NCBI GenBank assembly: GCA_934196125.1
Contig: CAKPVT010000005.1
Location: 1-54,800 of the forward strand
Direction: 5' to 3'
DNA from: an uncultured Streptococcus sp.
Lineage (GTDB): Bacteria; Bacillota; Bacilli; Lactobacillales; Streptococcaceae
Length of the DNA: 54,800 nucleotides
The translations under genes were made by a program, and so were the position numbers. The notes beneath the pieces were generated by a model. That model did not search any database. It was not told the DNA's origin and worked only from the letters and a program-made list of their open reading frames with translations. Below are positions 8,148-17,677 of the stretch, one piece after another (position 1 is the first letter of the stretch; each line of letters begins with the position of its first letter).

Positions 8148-9929
8148 TTGGCAATTGACAAAGAATTAATTTCCGAGATAAAAAATAGCGTTAATATTGT
8201 TGATGTTATCGGCGAGGTGGTTAGTCTTACACGTGCTGGTCGCAACTATATTGGGCTTTGTCCATTTCACAAGGAAAAAACGCCGTCTTTTAATGTCATA
8301 GAAGACAAGCAATTTTTTCATTGTTTTGGTTGCGGAAAATCTGGCGATGTTTATAAGTTTTTAGAAGAGTATCGTCAGGTTAGCTTTTTAGAGAGTGTTC
8401 ATCTGGTAGCTGAGCGCGCTGGAATCCCTTTGCAAGTTGATGTTCAACAGACACAAACAAAGCCACAAAATCCTAATCAGATATTGATTGATATTCATAA
8501 AGATGCGGCTAAGTTTTACAATGCTGTTTTAAAGACGACAAAAGAAGGGCAAGAAGCGAAGAACTATCTAGTACAACGTGGTTTGACAGATGAGCTGATT
8601 GATTATTTTAATATTGGATTGTCACCAAACGAACCTGATTTTTTATACCAATCTCTAGCAAAACGCTATGCTGAGAATGCTTTAATGGCTTCAGGTCTTT
8701 TTAATTTGTCCGAAAGAACGAATCGTGTCTATGATGCTTTTCAAAATCGGATTATGTTTCCATTGACCGATGACAGTGGTCGGGTTGTTGCATTTTCAGG
8801 ACGGATTTGGAACAAAGAGGACCTTGAAAATAAGCAAGCAAAGTATAAGAATACTCGTTCCACAGCGCTGTTCAATAAATCGTATGAACTTTATCATTTA
8901 GATAAAGCTCGTCCAGTAATATCGAAAAAACATGAAGTCTATTTGATGGAAGGTTTTATGGACGTTATTGCTGCCTACCGTGCTGGTATTGAAAATGCTG
9001 TCGCTTCTATGGGAACGGCATTGACTCCAGACCATGTTAGACATCTGAAACGTTACGCCAAAAAAGTGATTTTGACTTATGATGGTGATAACGCTGGTCA
9101 AAATGCGATTGCCAAGTCTTTGGAGCTTCTAAAAGACTTTAACGTTGAGATTGTGTGTGTTCCTGAGCAAATGGACCCTGATGAATTTATCCAAAAAAAT
9201 TCGCCACAAGATTTGGCAAATTTGCTTGAGAATAACAGGATAAGTAGTACAGAATTTTTTATTCATTACTTAAAACCTGAAAATAGCGATAATCTCCAAG
9301 CTGAGATTGCTTATGTCGAGCAAATTTCAAAAATTATTGCGCAATCGCCGTCAATTACAGCACAAAATTCGTATATTAATATGGTGGCTGACTTATTGCC
9401 TGACTTTGATTACTATCAAGTTGAGCAATCGGTAAATAGTGAACGTCTGCAAAACCGCTCAAATCTGCAATCAGAAGCAGTTAAACAACGAGTGACCGTT
9501 GTGGAATTACCTATTTCCAAGAATATATCTGCAATTATCAAAGCAGAAAGTCAGTTAATGCACCGACTTTTGACACATGATTATCTCCTCAATGAATTTA
9601 GAAATCGTGGCGAATTTACCTTTGATACCCAAGAGCTGCAAACTTTGTATGATTTATTAGTGCAGCAAGGTGAGGTGAATTCCTATGATTTAGAGCAATT
9701 TGATGACCGAACACGCCAGATGTATTATCGCGTTTTGGAGGAAAATTTACCAGATGAAATTGCGAATAATGAAATAGAGGAAATTATTGATAAGCGTAAT
9801 CGTCTTCTTCGAGAAAGAGATTTGCAAAAGCAAGGCAAACTCATTCGTGAGTCTAGCAATCTTGGAGATGTTAATGCAGCTTTAGCGGCTTTGGAAAATC
9901 TCATTGCCCAAAAAAGAAATATGGAATAG
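8148..9929 (+). CDS. dnaG: DNA primase
   Basis: Makes RNA primers at the replication fork with the DnaB-type helicase. The 593 residues hold an N-terminal CHC2 zinc finger (Cys38, His41, Cys59, Cys62), a TOPRIM catalytic core with EGFMDVIAAYRAG and LTYDGDNAGQNA (metal-binding Glu and Asp residues), and a C-terminal helicase-binding domain. The start is TTG: GGAGGTGA lies seven bases upstream and LAIDKELISEIKNSVNIVDVI matches other primases, while the upstream ATG falls in the promoter. It is co-transcribed with rpoD, the classical macromolecular-synthesis operon. Confidence 0.96.
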   Translation: MAIDKELISEIKNSVNIVDVIGEVVSLTRAGRNYIGLCPFHKEKTPSFNVIEDKQFFHCFGCGKSGDVYKFLEEYRQVSFLESVHLVAERAGIPLQVDVQQTQTKPQNPNQILIDIHKDAAKFYNAVLKTTKEGQEAKNYLVQRGLTDELIDYFNIGLSPNEPDFLYQSLAKRYAENALMASGLFNLSERTNRVYDAFQNRIMFPLTDDSGRVVAFSGRIWNKEDLENKQAKYKNTRSTALFNKSYELYHLDKARPVISKKHEVYLMEGFMDVIAAYRAGIENAVASMGTALTPDHVRHLKRYAKKVILTYDGDNAGQNAIAKSLELLKDFNVEIVCVPEQMDPDEFIQKNSPQDLANLLENNRISSTEFFIHYLKPENSDNLQAEIAYVEQISKIIAQSPSITAQNSYINMVADLLPDFDYYQVEQSVNSERLQNRSNLQSEAVKQRVTVVELPISKNISAIIKAESQLMHRLLTHDYLLNEFRNRGEFTFDTQELQTLYDLLVQQGEVNSYDLEQFDDRTRQMYYRVLEENLPDEIANNEIEEIIDKRNRLLRERDLQKQGKLIRESSNLGDVNAALAALENLIAQKRNME

Positions 9930-9937
9930 AGGAAAAT

Positions 9938-11047
9938 ATGGCAAAAGAAAAAGAAATTACAACCTTTAATGTTCAAGTTGCAGAATTTATTCGTAATCAC
10001 AAAAAGAACGGCACTGCCGTTGATGATGAAGTAACTGAAAAATTAGTTATTCCATTTTCATTAGATGCCGATCAAATAGATGACCTTTTGGAACGTTTAA
10101 CAGATGGTGGTATTTCAATTACGGACAAAGAAGGAAATCCATCAACAAAATACGTCGTTGAAGAACCAAAACCAGAAGAATTGACGGACGAAGAATTACT
10201 TGGTAGTAATTCTGCCAAGGTTAATGACCCAGTTCGTATGTACCTCAAAGAAATTGGTGTCGTGCCATTGCTCACTAGCGAGGAAGAAAAAGAATTGGCT
10301 GTTGCCGTTGCTGCTGGTGACCTTCAAGCAAAACAACGTTTGGCGGAAGCTAACTTACGTTTGGTTGTTTCAATTGCAAAACGTTATGTTGGACGTGGTA
10401 TGCAATTTCTTGACCTTATTCAAGAAGGAAACATTGGCTTGATGAAAGCTGTTGATAAATTTGACTACTCAAAAGGGTTCAAATTCTCAACTTATGCGAC
10501 ATGGTGGATTCGTCAAGCTATCACACGTGCTATTGCTGACCAAGCTCGTACGATTCGTATTCCTGTTCACATGGTTGAAACTATTAATAAACTTGTTCGT
10601 GAACAACGTAACCTCCTTCAAGAACTTGGACAAGAGCCAACGCCTGAACAAATTGCAGAGCGTACGGATATGACGCCTGACAAAGTTCGTGAAATTTTGA
10701 AAATCGCTCAAGAACCTGTTTCGTTGGAAACACCAATCGGTGAAGAAGATGACAGTCACCTTGGTGATTTCATTGAAGATGAAGTTATTGAAAACCCAGT
10801 AGATTACACAACTCGTGTCGTACTTCGTGAACAATTGGACGAAGTTTTGGATACGTTGACAGATCGTGAAGAAAATGTGTTACGTTTGCGTTTTGGTCTT
10901 GATGATGGTAAAGTGCGTACATTAGAAGATGTTGGTAAAGTTTTCAATGTGACGCGTGAACGTATTCGTCAAATTGAAGCCAAAGCTCTTCGTAAACTAC
11001 GCCACCCAAGCCGTAGTAAACCACTCCGTGATTTTATCGAAGATTAA
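9938..11047 (+). CDS. rpoD: Primary RNA polymerase sigma factor (sigma-70/SigA)
   Basis: Housekeeping sigma factor of 369 residues. Region 1.1 is short and followed by region 1.2 (PVRMYLKEIG), region 2 (LRLVVSIAKRYVGRGMQFLD, the core- and -10-binding part, with KFSTYATWWIRQAI), region 3 and region 4 (VFNVTRERIRQIEAKALRKL, the -35 helix-turn-helix). Its ribosome site GAGGAAAA overlaps the end of dnaG, nine bases upstream, so the pair is translationally close. Confidence 0.98.
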   Translation: MAKEKEITTFNVQVAEFIRNHKKNGTAVDDEVTEKLVIPFSLDADQIDDLLERLTDGGISITDKEGNPSTKYVVEEPKPEELTDEELLGSNSAKVNDPVRMYLKEIGVVPLLTSEEEKELAVAVAAGDLQAKQRLAEANLRLVVSIAKRYVGRGMQFLDLIQEGNIGLMKAVDKFDYSKGFKFSTYATWWIRQAITRAIADQARTIRIPVHMVETINKLVREQRNLLQELGQEPTPEQIAERTDMTPDKVREILKIAQEPVSLETPIGEEDDSHLGDFIEDEVIENPVDYTTRVVLREQLDEVLDTLTDREENVLRLRFGLDDGKVRTLEDVGKVFNVTRERIRQIEAKALRKLRHPSRSKPLRDFIED

Positions 11048-11068
11048 TTATTAATGTGAGGTTCGCTT

Positions 11069-11404
11069 ATGTCAGAACAAAAATATACTGAAGAAGAAGT
11101 AGTAAAAATCAAAGACCGTATTCTTGAAGCTTTGGAAATGGTTATTGACCCAGAATTGGGTATTGATATTGTCAATCTAGGTCTTGTCTATGAAATACGC
11201 TTTGAGCAAAATGGTCATACTGAAATTGACATGACGTTAACGACAATGGGATGTCCACTTGCTGATCTTCTTACAGATCAAATTCATGATGTGATGCGCG
11301 AAATTCCAGAAGTAACGAATACTGAAGTGAAGCTGGTCTGGTACCCAGCTTGGACGGTGGATAAGATGAGCCGCTACGCTCGCATTGCTTTAGGAATTAG
11401 ATAA
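11069..11404 (+). CDS. DUF59/MIP18-family metal-sulfur cluster assembly protein
   Basis: Single-domain protein of 111 residues related to SufT and PaaD, proteins that help deliver Fe-S clusters. It shows the family's VIDPELGIDIVNLGLVYEI and TTMGCPLAD with the reactive Cys, then a C-terminal half with WYPAWTVDKMS. It follows rpoD by 21 bases and is likely the last gene of that operon, because a terminator comes directly after it. The exact client in this organism is unknown. Confidence 0.88.
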   Translation: MSEQKYTEEEVVKIKDRILEALEMVIDPELGIDIVNLGLVYEIRFEQNGHTEIDMTLTTMGCPLADLLTDQIHDVMREIPEVTNTEVKLVWYPAWTVDKMSRYARIALGIR

Positions 11405-11422
11405 CTATTTATAAATATAGCA

Positions 11423-11453
11423 CCAGCAATCGTTAGATTGTTGGTCTTTTTTT
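11423..11453 (+). terminator. Terminator of the dnaG-rpoD operon
   Basis: CCAGCAATC (11423-11431) pairs with GATTGTTGG (11436-11444), one wobble, followed by T-rich sequence. Confidence 0.85.
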
Positions 11454-11454
11454 A

Positions 11455-11804
11455 CTTGAAAAATAAATGACATGTTATGGTAAGAGCGTGTAATTTTTTA
11501 AATAAGTTGATGTAGTGGCTTTTAAAACGTCGCCATATCTTGTTTTGCGATTCTGAAATATCAGAAAATTTTATGAAAAGGAGAGTTCTTGTATGGGTAA
11601 CGGTATTGGTAAGTTATTTTTACAGAAGAAATAAGACTAACGATTTAGCTCAAAACAGCTCACGAGATGAGGATGCCGATAGTTTTTATTTATCACTTGA
11701 TAGAAATAGTTATTTTACAAAGAATATCAATATATATATATATATACTTTTATTCATGAAATAACTTATCGGTGATTCGGCTATTCATGGTAATGATGCT
11801 GTTT
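11455..11804. other. Decayed non-coding stretch before the oppF remnant
   Basis: No supported gene. A frame at 11540-11764 has no ribosome site and ends in a TA dinucleotide tract (about 11729-11746), so I do not accept it. The one translatable-looking item is a 13-codon frame at 11593-11634 (MGNGIGKLFLQKK) with AAGGAG eight bases upstream; it may be the surviving start of a broken gene. A+T content and short broken frames suggest degraded or inserted DNA. Confidence 0.4.
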
Positions 11805-11805
11805 T

Positions 11806-12402
11806 TATTATAGGTTGTATAATTTTAAACTGTTTAAGGATGAAGAAGAGCGCCAAAAGAAAGTAAAAGAGATTATTGAAAAAGTTGGTTTATTATCAGA
11901 ACATTTAACGCGCTATCCACACGAGTTTTCAAGTGGTTAACGTCAGCGTATCGGAATTGCTAGAACACTTGTTATGAATCCTGGATTTATCATTGCAGAT
12001 GAACCAATTTAGGCTCTTGATGTTTCAGTCAGGGCGCAGGTTCTCAATCTTTTAAAACAAATTCAACAAGAAGGTGGTTTAACTTATCTATTTATCGCTC
12101 ATGATTTATCAGTTGTTCGCTTTGTTTCTGATCGTATTGCAGTTATTCACCAAGGAGTGATTGTTGAAGTGGTAGAAACTGAGGAGCTGTTCAAGCATTT
12201 TATCCACCCTTATACTCAATCACTTTTATCAGCGATTCCAATTCCAGATCCTATTTTGGGGCGCCAAAAAGAATTAATTATCTACGACCCGGAGCAACAC
12301 GATTACACAACCGACAAACTACAAATGGTTGAAATTAAACCCAATCACTTCGTCTGGGCAAATCAAGCCGAAACTGAGAAATATCGAGAGAATGGTGAGT
12401 GA
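11806..12402 (+). pseudogene. oppF: Oligopeptide ABC transporter ATPase, 5'-truncated with internal stops
   Basis: Remnant of OppF/AmiF, the second ATPase of the oligopeptide importer. The frame reads NFKLFKDEEERQKKVKEII, then RYPHEFSSG followed by TAA (11938-11940, expected Gln codon) and RQRIGIART of the ABC signature; Walker B IIADEPI is followed by TAG (12010-12012, expected Ser) and ALDVSVRAQV. The H-loop AHDLSVVRF and the OppF C-terminal domain to WANQAETEKYRENGE are intact. Walker A and the whole N-terminal half are missing, and a base seems lost near 11809-11812 where GLYNF would be expected. No other opp gene is nearby. From GTG 12157 on, the C-terminal 81 codons are open but meaningless alone. 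Confidence 0.92.
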
Positions 12403-12512
12403 AACTTTTTATTAAGGTGCTAAGTTTGTCAAACAAGGGGGTGTTTCTGGATAGTGCTTTTTCTGAAAAAATAGTGTAAAATAGTAGGGAATGAATTTAA
12501 AGGAGTTCTAAC

Positions 12513-13367
12513 ATGATTTTAGTTACAGGTGCCAATGGGCAATTAGGAACAGAATTACGCTATTTATTAGATGAACGTGGTGAAGAGTACGTGGCGGTTG
12601 ATGTTGCGGAAATGGACATCACAAACGCTGAAAAAGTTGATGAAGTATTTGCGCAAGTAAAACCAACACTTGTTTACCATTGTGCGGCTTATACAGCTGT
12701 TGATGCTGCTGAAGATGAAGGTAAAGAACTTGACTATGCTATCAACGTAACAGGTACAGAAATTGTTGCCAAAGCAGCTGCTAAATATGGTGCAACTCTT
12801 GTTTACATTTCAACTGACTACGTTTTTGACGGAAAGAAACCAGTTGGTCAAGAATGGGAAGTTGATGATACACCAGACCCTCAAACAGAATACGGACGTA
12901 CAAAACGTCTTGGTGAAGAAGCCGTTGAAAAATACACTGATAAATTCTACATCATCCGTACAGCTTGGGTATTTGGTAATTATGGTAAAAACTTTGTTTT
13001 CACAATGCAAAACCTTGCCAAAACACATGACACATTAACTGTTGTCAATGACCAACATGGTCGTCCAACATGGACTCGTACTTTGGTTGAATTTATGACT
13101 TATTTGACAGAAAATCAAAAAGAATTTGGTTATTATCACTTGTCAAATGATGCCACTGAAGACACAACTTGGTATGATTTCGCAGTAGAAATCTTGAAAG
13201 ATACCGATGTTGTAGTGAAACCAGTTGATTCAAGTCAATTCCCAGCGAAAGCAAAACGTCCACTTAACTCAACAATGAGCCTTGCTAAAGCTAAAGCAAC
13301 TGGTTTTGTTATTCCAACATGGCAAGAAGCTTTGCAAGAATTTTACAAACAAGACGTTAAAAAATAA
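12513..13367 (+). CDS. rmlD: dTDP-4-dehydrorhamnose reductase
   Basis: Last step of dTDP-L-rhamnose synthesis: NADPH-dependent reduction of dTDP-4-keto-L-rhamnose in the cytoplasm. The 284-residue extended SDR protein shows MILVTGANGQLGTELR (Gly-rich nucleotide site), YISTDYVFDG, and the catalytic Tyr-Lys pair in TEYGRTKRLGE. AAAGGAG lies just before the ATG. It sits directly upstream of the rgp operon, like gacA before gacB, and supplies its sugar donor. A terminator and a separate promoter between it and rgpA suggest independent transcription. A weak TAAAAT (12477-12482) may be its -10. Confidence 0.96.
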   Translation: MILVTGANGQLGTELRYLLDERGEEYVAVDVAEMDITNAEKVDEVFAQVKPTLVYHCAAYTAVDAAEDEGKELDYAINVTGTEIVAKAAAKYGATLVYISTDYVFDGKKPVGQEWEVDDTPDPQTEYGRTKRLGEEAVEKYTDKFYIIRTAWVFGNYGKNFVFTMQNLAKTHDTLTVVNDQHGRPTWTRTLVEFMTYLTENQKEFGYYHLSNDATEDTTWYDFAVEILKDTDVVVKPVDSSQFPAKAKRPLNSTMSLAKAKATGFVIPTWQEALQEFYKQDVKK

Positions 13368-13397
13368 TAACTGTCCGTCGCAGTTTCAAAACATATG

Positions 13398-13426
13398 GGG
13401 TTAGGAGATTTTCTAACCTCATTTTT
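13398..13426 (+). terminator. Terminator after rmlD
   Basis: GGTTAG (13399-13404) pairs with CTAACC (13413-13418), followed by TC and a run of T. A short stem, so efficiency is uncertain. Confidence 0.6.
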
Positions 13427-13530
13427 GATTGTGGTTGGTGCAGGTATTTTAGTAGTATTTAAAATTGTACAATTAATCACATTCTGTCGCTTAGACTTTC
13501 CTTTTTTCTTTCGCCAGCTTATGTAAATTA

Positions 13531-13539
13531 TGGTATAAT
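13531..13539 (+). promoter_or_regulatory. Extended -10 promoter of the rgp operon
   Basis: TGGTATAAT is a perfect extended -10, 36 bases before the rgpA start codon. No good -35 is seen. The operon that follows is tightly packed, so this is its likely main promoter. Confidence 0.75.
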
Positions 13540-13574
13540 AAAAACGATTGTATTTTAGAATGGAGAAGTGTGCC

Positions 13575-14729
13575 ATGCAACATGTGTTCATCATCGGAAG
13601 TCGTGGATTACCAGCAAAATACGGTGGTTTCGAGACTTTTGTTGAGGAGTTGGTAAAAAATAAGCAGAGCGCAGACATTGTTTATCATGTGGCTTGTTTG
13701 AGTGACGATAAGCATCAAACGCACTTTAGCTATGAAGGCGCGGATTGTTTTACCATCAAGGCACCTAAGATTGGTCCTGCTCGGGTCATCGCTTATGATA
13801 TGATGGCTATTAATTATGGACTTCAAATGGTAAAAAAAGAGCGCATTGAACACCCTATTTTTTATATTTTGGGTAATACGATTGGTGCTTTTATCGTGCC
13901 TTTGGCTAAGAAAATTCACGCTGTCGGTGGTAAAGTTTTTGTCAATCCCGATGGTTTGGAATGGAAACGTTCTAAATGGTCAAAACCTGTTCAAGCTTAT
14001 TTAAAATATGCTGAAAAATCAATGGCTAAAACGGCTGATTTGGTGATTTCAGATAATGTCGGTATTGAAACTTATATTCAGGAGTCTTATCCAGAAGCTA
14101 AGACACGGTTTATTGCTTATGGAACCGACTTGACAAGGTCAAGCTTGACTGCCGATGATTACAAAGTTAGAAAATGCTTTGAAAACTGGCAAACAAAGGA
14201 AAATGGGTATTATTTAATTGTTGGACGATTTGTTCCAGAAAATAACTATGAAACAGCAATCCGAGAATTTATGAAGTCAAACACTAAGCGTGATTTGATT
14301 ATCATTTGTAACCATAAGAACAACCCTTATTTTGACAAATTGAAACGGTTGACAAATTTCGAAAGAGATAAACGTGTGAAGTTTGTTGGAACAGTTTATG
14401 ACCGTGATTTGTTAAATTATATCCGAGAAAATGCATTTGCCTACATTCATGGACATGAAGTTGGAGGAACAAATCCAGGTCTGCTTGAAGCTCTAGGACA
14501 TACTAAGCTTAATCTTGTCCTTGATGTTGATTTCAATAAATCAGTAGCTGACGCAAGTGCCTTTTATTGGACTAAAACCTCTGGTAATTTATCATGTTTG
14601 ATAAATGATGCAGATGGTCATTATGATTTTACAGAATATGGAAACCGTGCCCGTGCGATTGTTAAACAAAATTACACGTGGGAAAAAATAGTAGGAGAGT
14701 ATGAGGAACTGTTTTTAAATGAAAATTAA
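13575..14729 (+). CDS. rgpA: Rhamnosyltransferase starting the wall rhamnan (RgpA/GacB type)
   Basis: GT4-like glycosyltransferase, 384 residues, that adds the first rhamnose to the GlcNAc-pyrophosphoryl-undecaprenol acceptor on the inner membrane face (known for RgpA/GacB). The N-terminus MQHVFIIGSRGLPAKYGGFE is highly characteristic, with VNPDGLEWKRSKWS in the middle and HGHEVGGTNPGLLEALG with the donor-binding Glu at the C-terminal domain. ATG 13575 is preferred over an ATG five codons upstream because GGAGAAG (13562-13568) is placed for it and the family begins here. It overlaps rgpB by 11 bases. Confidence 0.93.
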   Translation: MQHVFIIGSRGLPAKYGGFETFVEELVKNKQSADIVYHVACLSDDKHQTHFSYEGADCFTIKAPKIGPARVIAYDMMAINYGLQMVKKERIEHPIFYILGNTIGAFIVPLAKKIHAVGGKVFVNPDGLEWKRSKWSKPVQAYLKYAEKSMAKTADLVISDNVGIETYIQESYPEAKTRFIAYGTDLTRSSLTADDYKVRKCFENWQTKENGYYLIVGRFVPENNYETAIREFMKSNTKRDLIIICNHKNNPYFDKLKRLTNFERDKRVKFVGTVYDRDLLNYIRENAFAYIHGHEVGGTNPGLLEALGHTKLNLVLDVDFNKSVADASAFYWTKTSGNLSCLINDADGHYDFTEYGNRARAIVKQNYTWEKIVGEYEELFLNEN

Positions 14730-15654
14730 TATTCTCATGTCCACCTACAATGGTGAACAATTTTTGGCTGAGCAGATTGAAAGTATTCAAAAACAAACAG
14801 TCAAAGACTGGACATTATATATCCGAGACGACGGCTCTAGCGACCGCACACCAGAAATTATTCAGCAATATGCTCAAAAGGATTCACGTATTATCTTTAT
14901 CAATGCTGATAATCGTGGAAATTTTGGCGTCATTAAAAACTTTTATACGCTTTTAAAACATAGCAAAGCTGACTATTATTTCTTTGCTGACCAAGATGAC
15001 ATCTGGTTGGAAGATAAATTAGCGGTGACTTTAGCTGAAGCTGAAAAATATAGCAATGACAAACCATTGCTCGTTTATACGGATTTGAAAATCGTTGATA
15101 GAGAGCTAAATGTTTTGCATGAAAGCATGATTAAAACACAGTCTGACCATGCCAATACTAAACTAGTTCAAGAATTAACCGAAAATACGGTAACTGGTGG
15201 AACAGCAATGATCAATCATGCTCTTGCCGAACTTTGGACAACAACGGATAATCTCTTAATGCATGACTGGTATTTAGCATTGATTGCTAGTGCCTTGGGA
15301 CATTTGGTTTACCTCGATTACCCAACAGAATTGTATCGTCAGCATGACGCTAATGTTCTTGGGGCAAGAACATGGTCCAAACGGATGAAAAACTGGTTAA
15401 AACCACATAAACTCGTTGAAAAATATTGGTGGTTAATTGATGCCAGTCAAACACAAGTGCGTTTTCTGTTAGACTTAAATTTATCACCAGAAAACAGAGA
15501 ATTAGTTGAAAACTTTACAACTATTATGGATAAATCACTGTCTCAGCGTATCCACACTTTAAACAAATATGGTTTACGTAAGAACAGAAACTTCCACACG
15601 CTTGTCTTTAAAACACTAATTATTACCAAATTTGGTTATAGGAGAAATAAATGA
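14719..15654 (+). CDS. rgpB: Rhamnosyltransferase (RgpB/GacC type)
   Basis: GT2 glycosyltransferase of 311 residues that extends the rhamnan chain from dTDP-rhamnose. The GT-A start NILMSTYNGEQFLAEQIESI, the acceptor motif DDGSSDRTPEII, and FADQDDIWLEDKL with the DXD-type metal site are visible. The C-terminal part is basic, suiting membrane association. It overlaps rgpA and, through an ATGA junction, rgpC, so translation is likely coupled along the operon. Confidence 0.92.
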   Translation: MKINILMSTYNGEQFLAEQIESIQKQTVKDWTLYIRDDGSSDRTPEIIQQYAQKDSRIIFINADNRGNFGVIKNFYTLLKHSKADYYFFADQDDIWLEDKLAVTLAEAEKYSNDKPLLVYTDLKIVDRELNVLHESMIKTQSDHANTKLVQELTENTVTGGTAMINHALAELWTTTDNLLMHDWYLALIASALGHLVYLDYPTELYRQHDANVLGARTWSKRMKNWLKPHKLVEKYWWLIDASQTQVRFLLDLNLSPENRELVENFTTIMDKSLSQRIHTLNKYGLRKNRNFHTLVFKTLIITKFGYRRNK

Positions 15655-16457
15655 AGTTCTTTAGTAAAGAAAATAAAATCTTATTAAAAGAAATGGTAAA
15701 AACGGATTTTAAACTTCGTTACCAAGGAAGTTTAATTGGTTACTTGTGGTCAATTTTAAAACCATTGATGCTTTTCACAATTATGTATTTGGTATTTATC
15801 CGTTTTTTGAGATTAGATGACGGAACACCTCATTATGCAATTGGTGTGCTTTTAGGTATGGTGACATGGTCATTCTTTCAAGAAGCTACAAATATGGGAA
15901 TGGTGTCCATTGTTACTCGTGGCGATTTATTACGTAAAATGAACTTTTCCAAAGAAATCATTGTTGTTTCATCAGTAGTAGGAGCAGCGATTAACTACGG
16001 CATTAATCTTTTGGTGGTTTTTGTTTTTGCTCTTATTAACGGTGTTCATCTTAGTTGGAGTTTTCTAATTATTATTCCACTATTTATTGAATTAGCAATG
16101 ATATCAGCAGGAATTGCTTTTATACTTGCAGCTTTATTTGTCAAATATCGTGACTTGGGACCGATTTGGGAAGTTGTAATGCAAGCTGGAATGTATGCTA
16201 CACCTGTTATCTATTCATTGACTTTTATTATTCAAAAAAATCAAGTTACTGTGGCAAAATTGATGATGTTAAATCCATTAGCACAAATTATTCAAGATTT
16301 GCGTCATTATATTGTTTATTCAGGTAGTATGCGTGGCTGGGATCTTTATAATAATCATATTTGGGGAGTAATTCCTTATATCCTTCCAGTCTTAATTCTT
16401 ATTATTGGATATACTATTTTCCATAAAAATGCTAAGAAGTTTGCGGAGATTTTATAA
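15651..16457 (+). CDS. rgpC: Polysaccharide ABC exporter permease
   Basis: Integral membrane half of the Wzm-type exporter that flips the undecaprenol-linked rhamnan to the outer face. The 268 residues contain about six hydrophobic spans (for example LMLFTIMYLVFIRFL and ILPVLILIIGYTIF) and the family's N-terminal DFKLRYQGSLIGYLWSILKP. It overlaps rgpB by four bases and touches rgpD by one base, matching the RgpC-RgpD pair. Confidence 0.94.
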   Translation: MKFFSKENKILLKEMVKTDFKLRYQGSLIGYLWSILKPLMLFTIMYLVFIRFLRLDDGTPHYAIGVLLGMVTWSFFQEATNMGMVSIVTRGDLLRKMNFSKEIIVVSSVVGAAINYGINLLVVFVFALINGVHLSWSFLIIIPLFIELAMISAGIAFILAALFVKYRDLGPIWEVVMQAGMYATPVIYSLTFIIQKNQVTVAKLMMLNPLAQIIQDLRHYIVYSGSMRGWDLYNNHIWGVIPYILPVLILIIGYTIFHKNAKKFAEIL

Positions 16458-17677
16458 TGTCAGATAAAGAAATTGCAGTAAAAGTTGACCACGTTAGTAA
16501 GTATTTTAAATTGCCAACGGAAGCAACACATAGTTTGCGTACAGCGCTAGTTAATCGTTTTAAAGGAATTAAAGGGTACCGAGAACAACATGTTTTGAAA
16601 GATATTTCATTTGATGTTTACAAGGGAGAATTCTTTGGAATTGTTGGACGAAATGGTTCAGGAAAATCAACCCTTTTGAAAATCATTTCTCAAATTTATG
16701 TTCCTGAACAAGGGAAAGTTACTGTAAATGGTAAAATGGTATCTTTTATTGAACTTGGTGTTGGATTTAATCCAGAGCTAACAGGACGTGAAAATGTTTA
16801 TATGAATGGCGCTATGCTTGGTTTTACGACCGAAGAAATAGATGCTATGTATGATGATATCGTTGAATTTGCAGAACTTGAAGAATTTATGAATCAAAAA
16901 CTCAAAAATTACTCAAGTGGTATGCAAGTTCGTCTAGCCTTTTCAGTAGCCATCAAAGCTCAAGGTGACGTGCTTATCCTTGATGAAGTGCTTGCCGTAG
17001 GTGATGAAGCTTTCCAACGTAAATGTAATGATTACTTCATGGAACGCAAAGCTTCAGGAAAAACGACTATTCTTGTAACCCATGATATGGGCGCAGTTAA
17101 GAAATATTGTAACCGCGCTGTTCTTATTGAAAACGGTTTGGTTAAAGCATATGGTGATCCGTTTGATGTCGCCAATCAATATAGCTACGATAATACAGCT
17201 CCTTTGAAGGAGACACAGAAGGAACAAAACCAAGGTGATAATGCTGAAAAAGTAAAACCAAAGGTTGAAAATTTCAAGCTAGAATTATTATCTTCTAATC
17301 AGATTACTCCAAATGATAATATTAATTTTAAAATTGAGTATGATGTGATGGAAGACGTTGAAACATATATTGGACTATCGTTAACTGATATTGATCGCAA
17401 TGTATGGATTTATAATGATAATACTTTGGATAATAAGACTAAGGGAATTGGACATAAAACAGCTTATTATTCATGTAAATTATCTTCAGTCAACAATTTG
17501 AAATTAAAATTGGAAGTGACTGTTAGAGACGTTGATGGAAACATGCTTGCATTTACAGATGCTACGACAAACCCTATTATTGTAATCAACAGAGATGATA
17601 TCGCATCGGACGATATTTCTGCTTTAGATTCTGCAACAGGTATAATTCAAAGAAATGGAACTTGGAAGTTTAAATGA
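16457..17677 (+). CDS. rgpD: Polysaccharide ABC exporter ATPase with Wzt-like C-terminal domain
   Basis: ATPase that drives RgpC. Walker A GIVGRNGSGKSTLLK, the signature NYSSGMQVRLAFSVA, Walker B VLILDEVLAVGDEAF and the H-loop ILVTHDMG lie within the first 250 of 406 residues. A C-terminal beta-rich domain (about 270-400) resembles the carbohydrate-recognition domain of Wzt proteins, which may check the finished chain end before export. The C-terminal third is visibly more A+T-rich than the ATPase part. It overlaps the next gene by four bases. Confidence 0.94.
   Translation: MSDKEIAVKVDHVSKYFKLPTEATHSLRTALVNRFKGIKGYREQHVLKDISFDVYKGEFFGIVGRNGSGKSTLLKIISQIYVPEQGKVTVNGKMVSFIELGVGFNPELTGRENVYMNGAMLGFTTEEIDAMYDDIVEFAELEEFMNQKLKNYSSGMQVRLAFSVAIKAQGDVLILDEVLAVGDEAFQRKCNDYFMERKASGKTTILVTHDMGAVKKYCNRAVLIENGLVKAYGDPFDVANQYSYDNTAPLKETQKEQNQGDNAEKVKPKVENFKLELLSSNQITPNDNINFKIEYDVMEDVETYIGLSLTDIDRNVWIYNDNTLDNKTKGIGHKTAYYSCKLSSVNNLKLKLEVTVRDVDGNMLAFTDATTNPIIVINRDDIASDDISALDSATGIIQRNGTWKFK

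Noticed and set aside
11540..11764. 74-codon plus-strand frame with a TA dinucleotide run
   Set aside because: No ribosome site, low-complexity end (NIYIYIL) and no family resemblance.
13463..13474. Palindrome AATTGTACAATT upstream of rgpA
   Set aside because: Short and far from the -10; likely chance in A+T-rich DNA.
13608..13919. Minus-strand frame opposite rgpA
   Set aside because: Shadow of rgpA codon bias; no start signal or recognisable domain.
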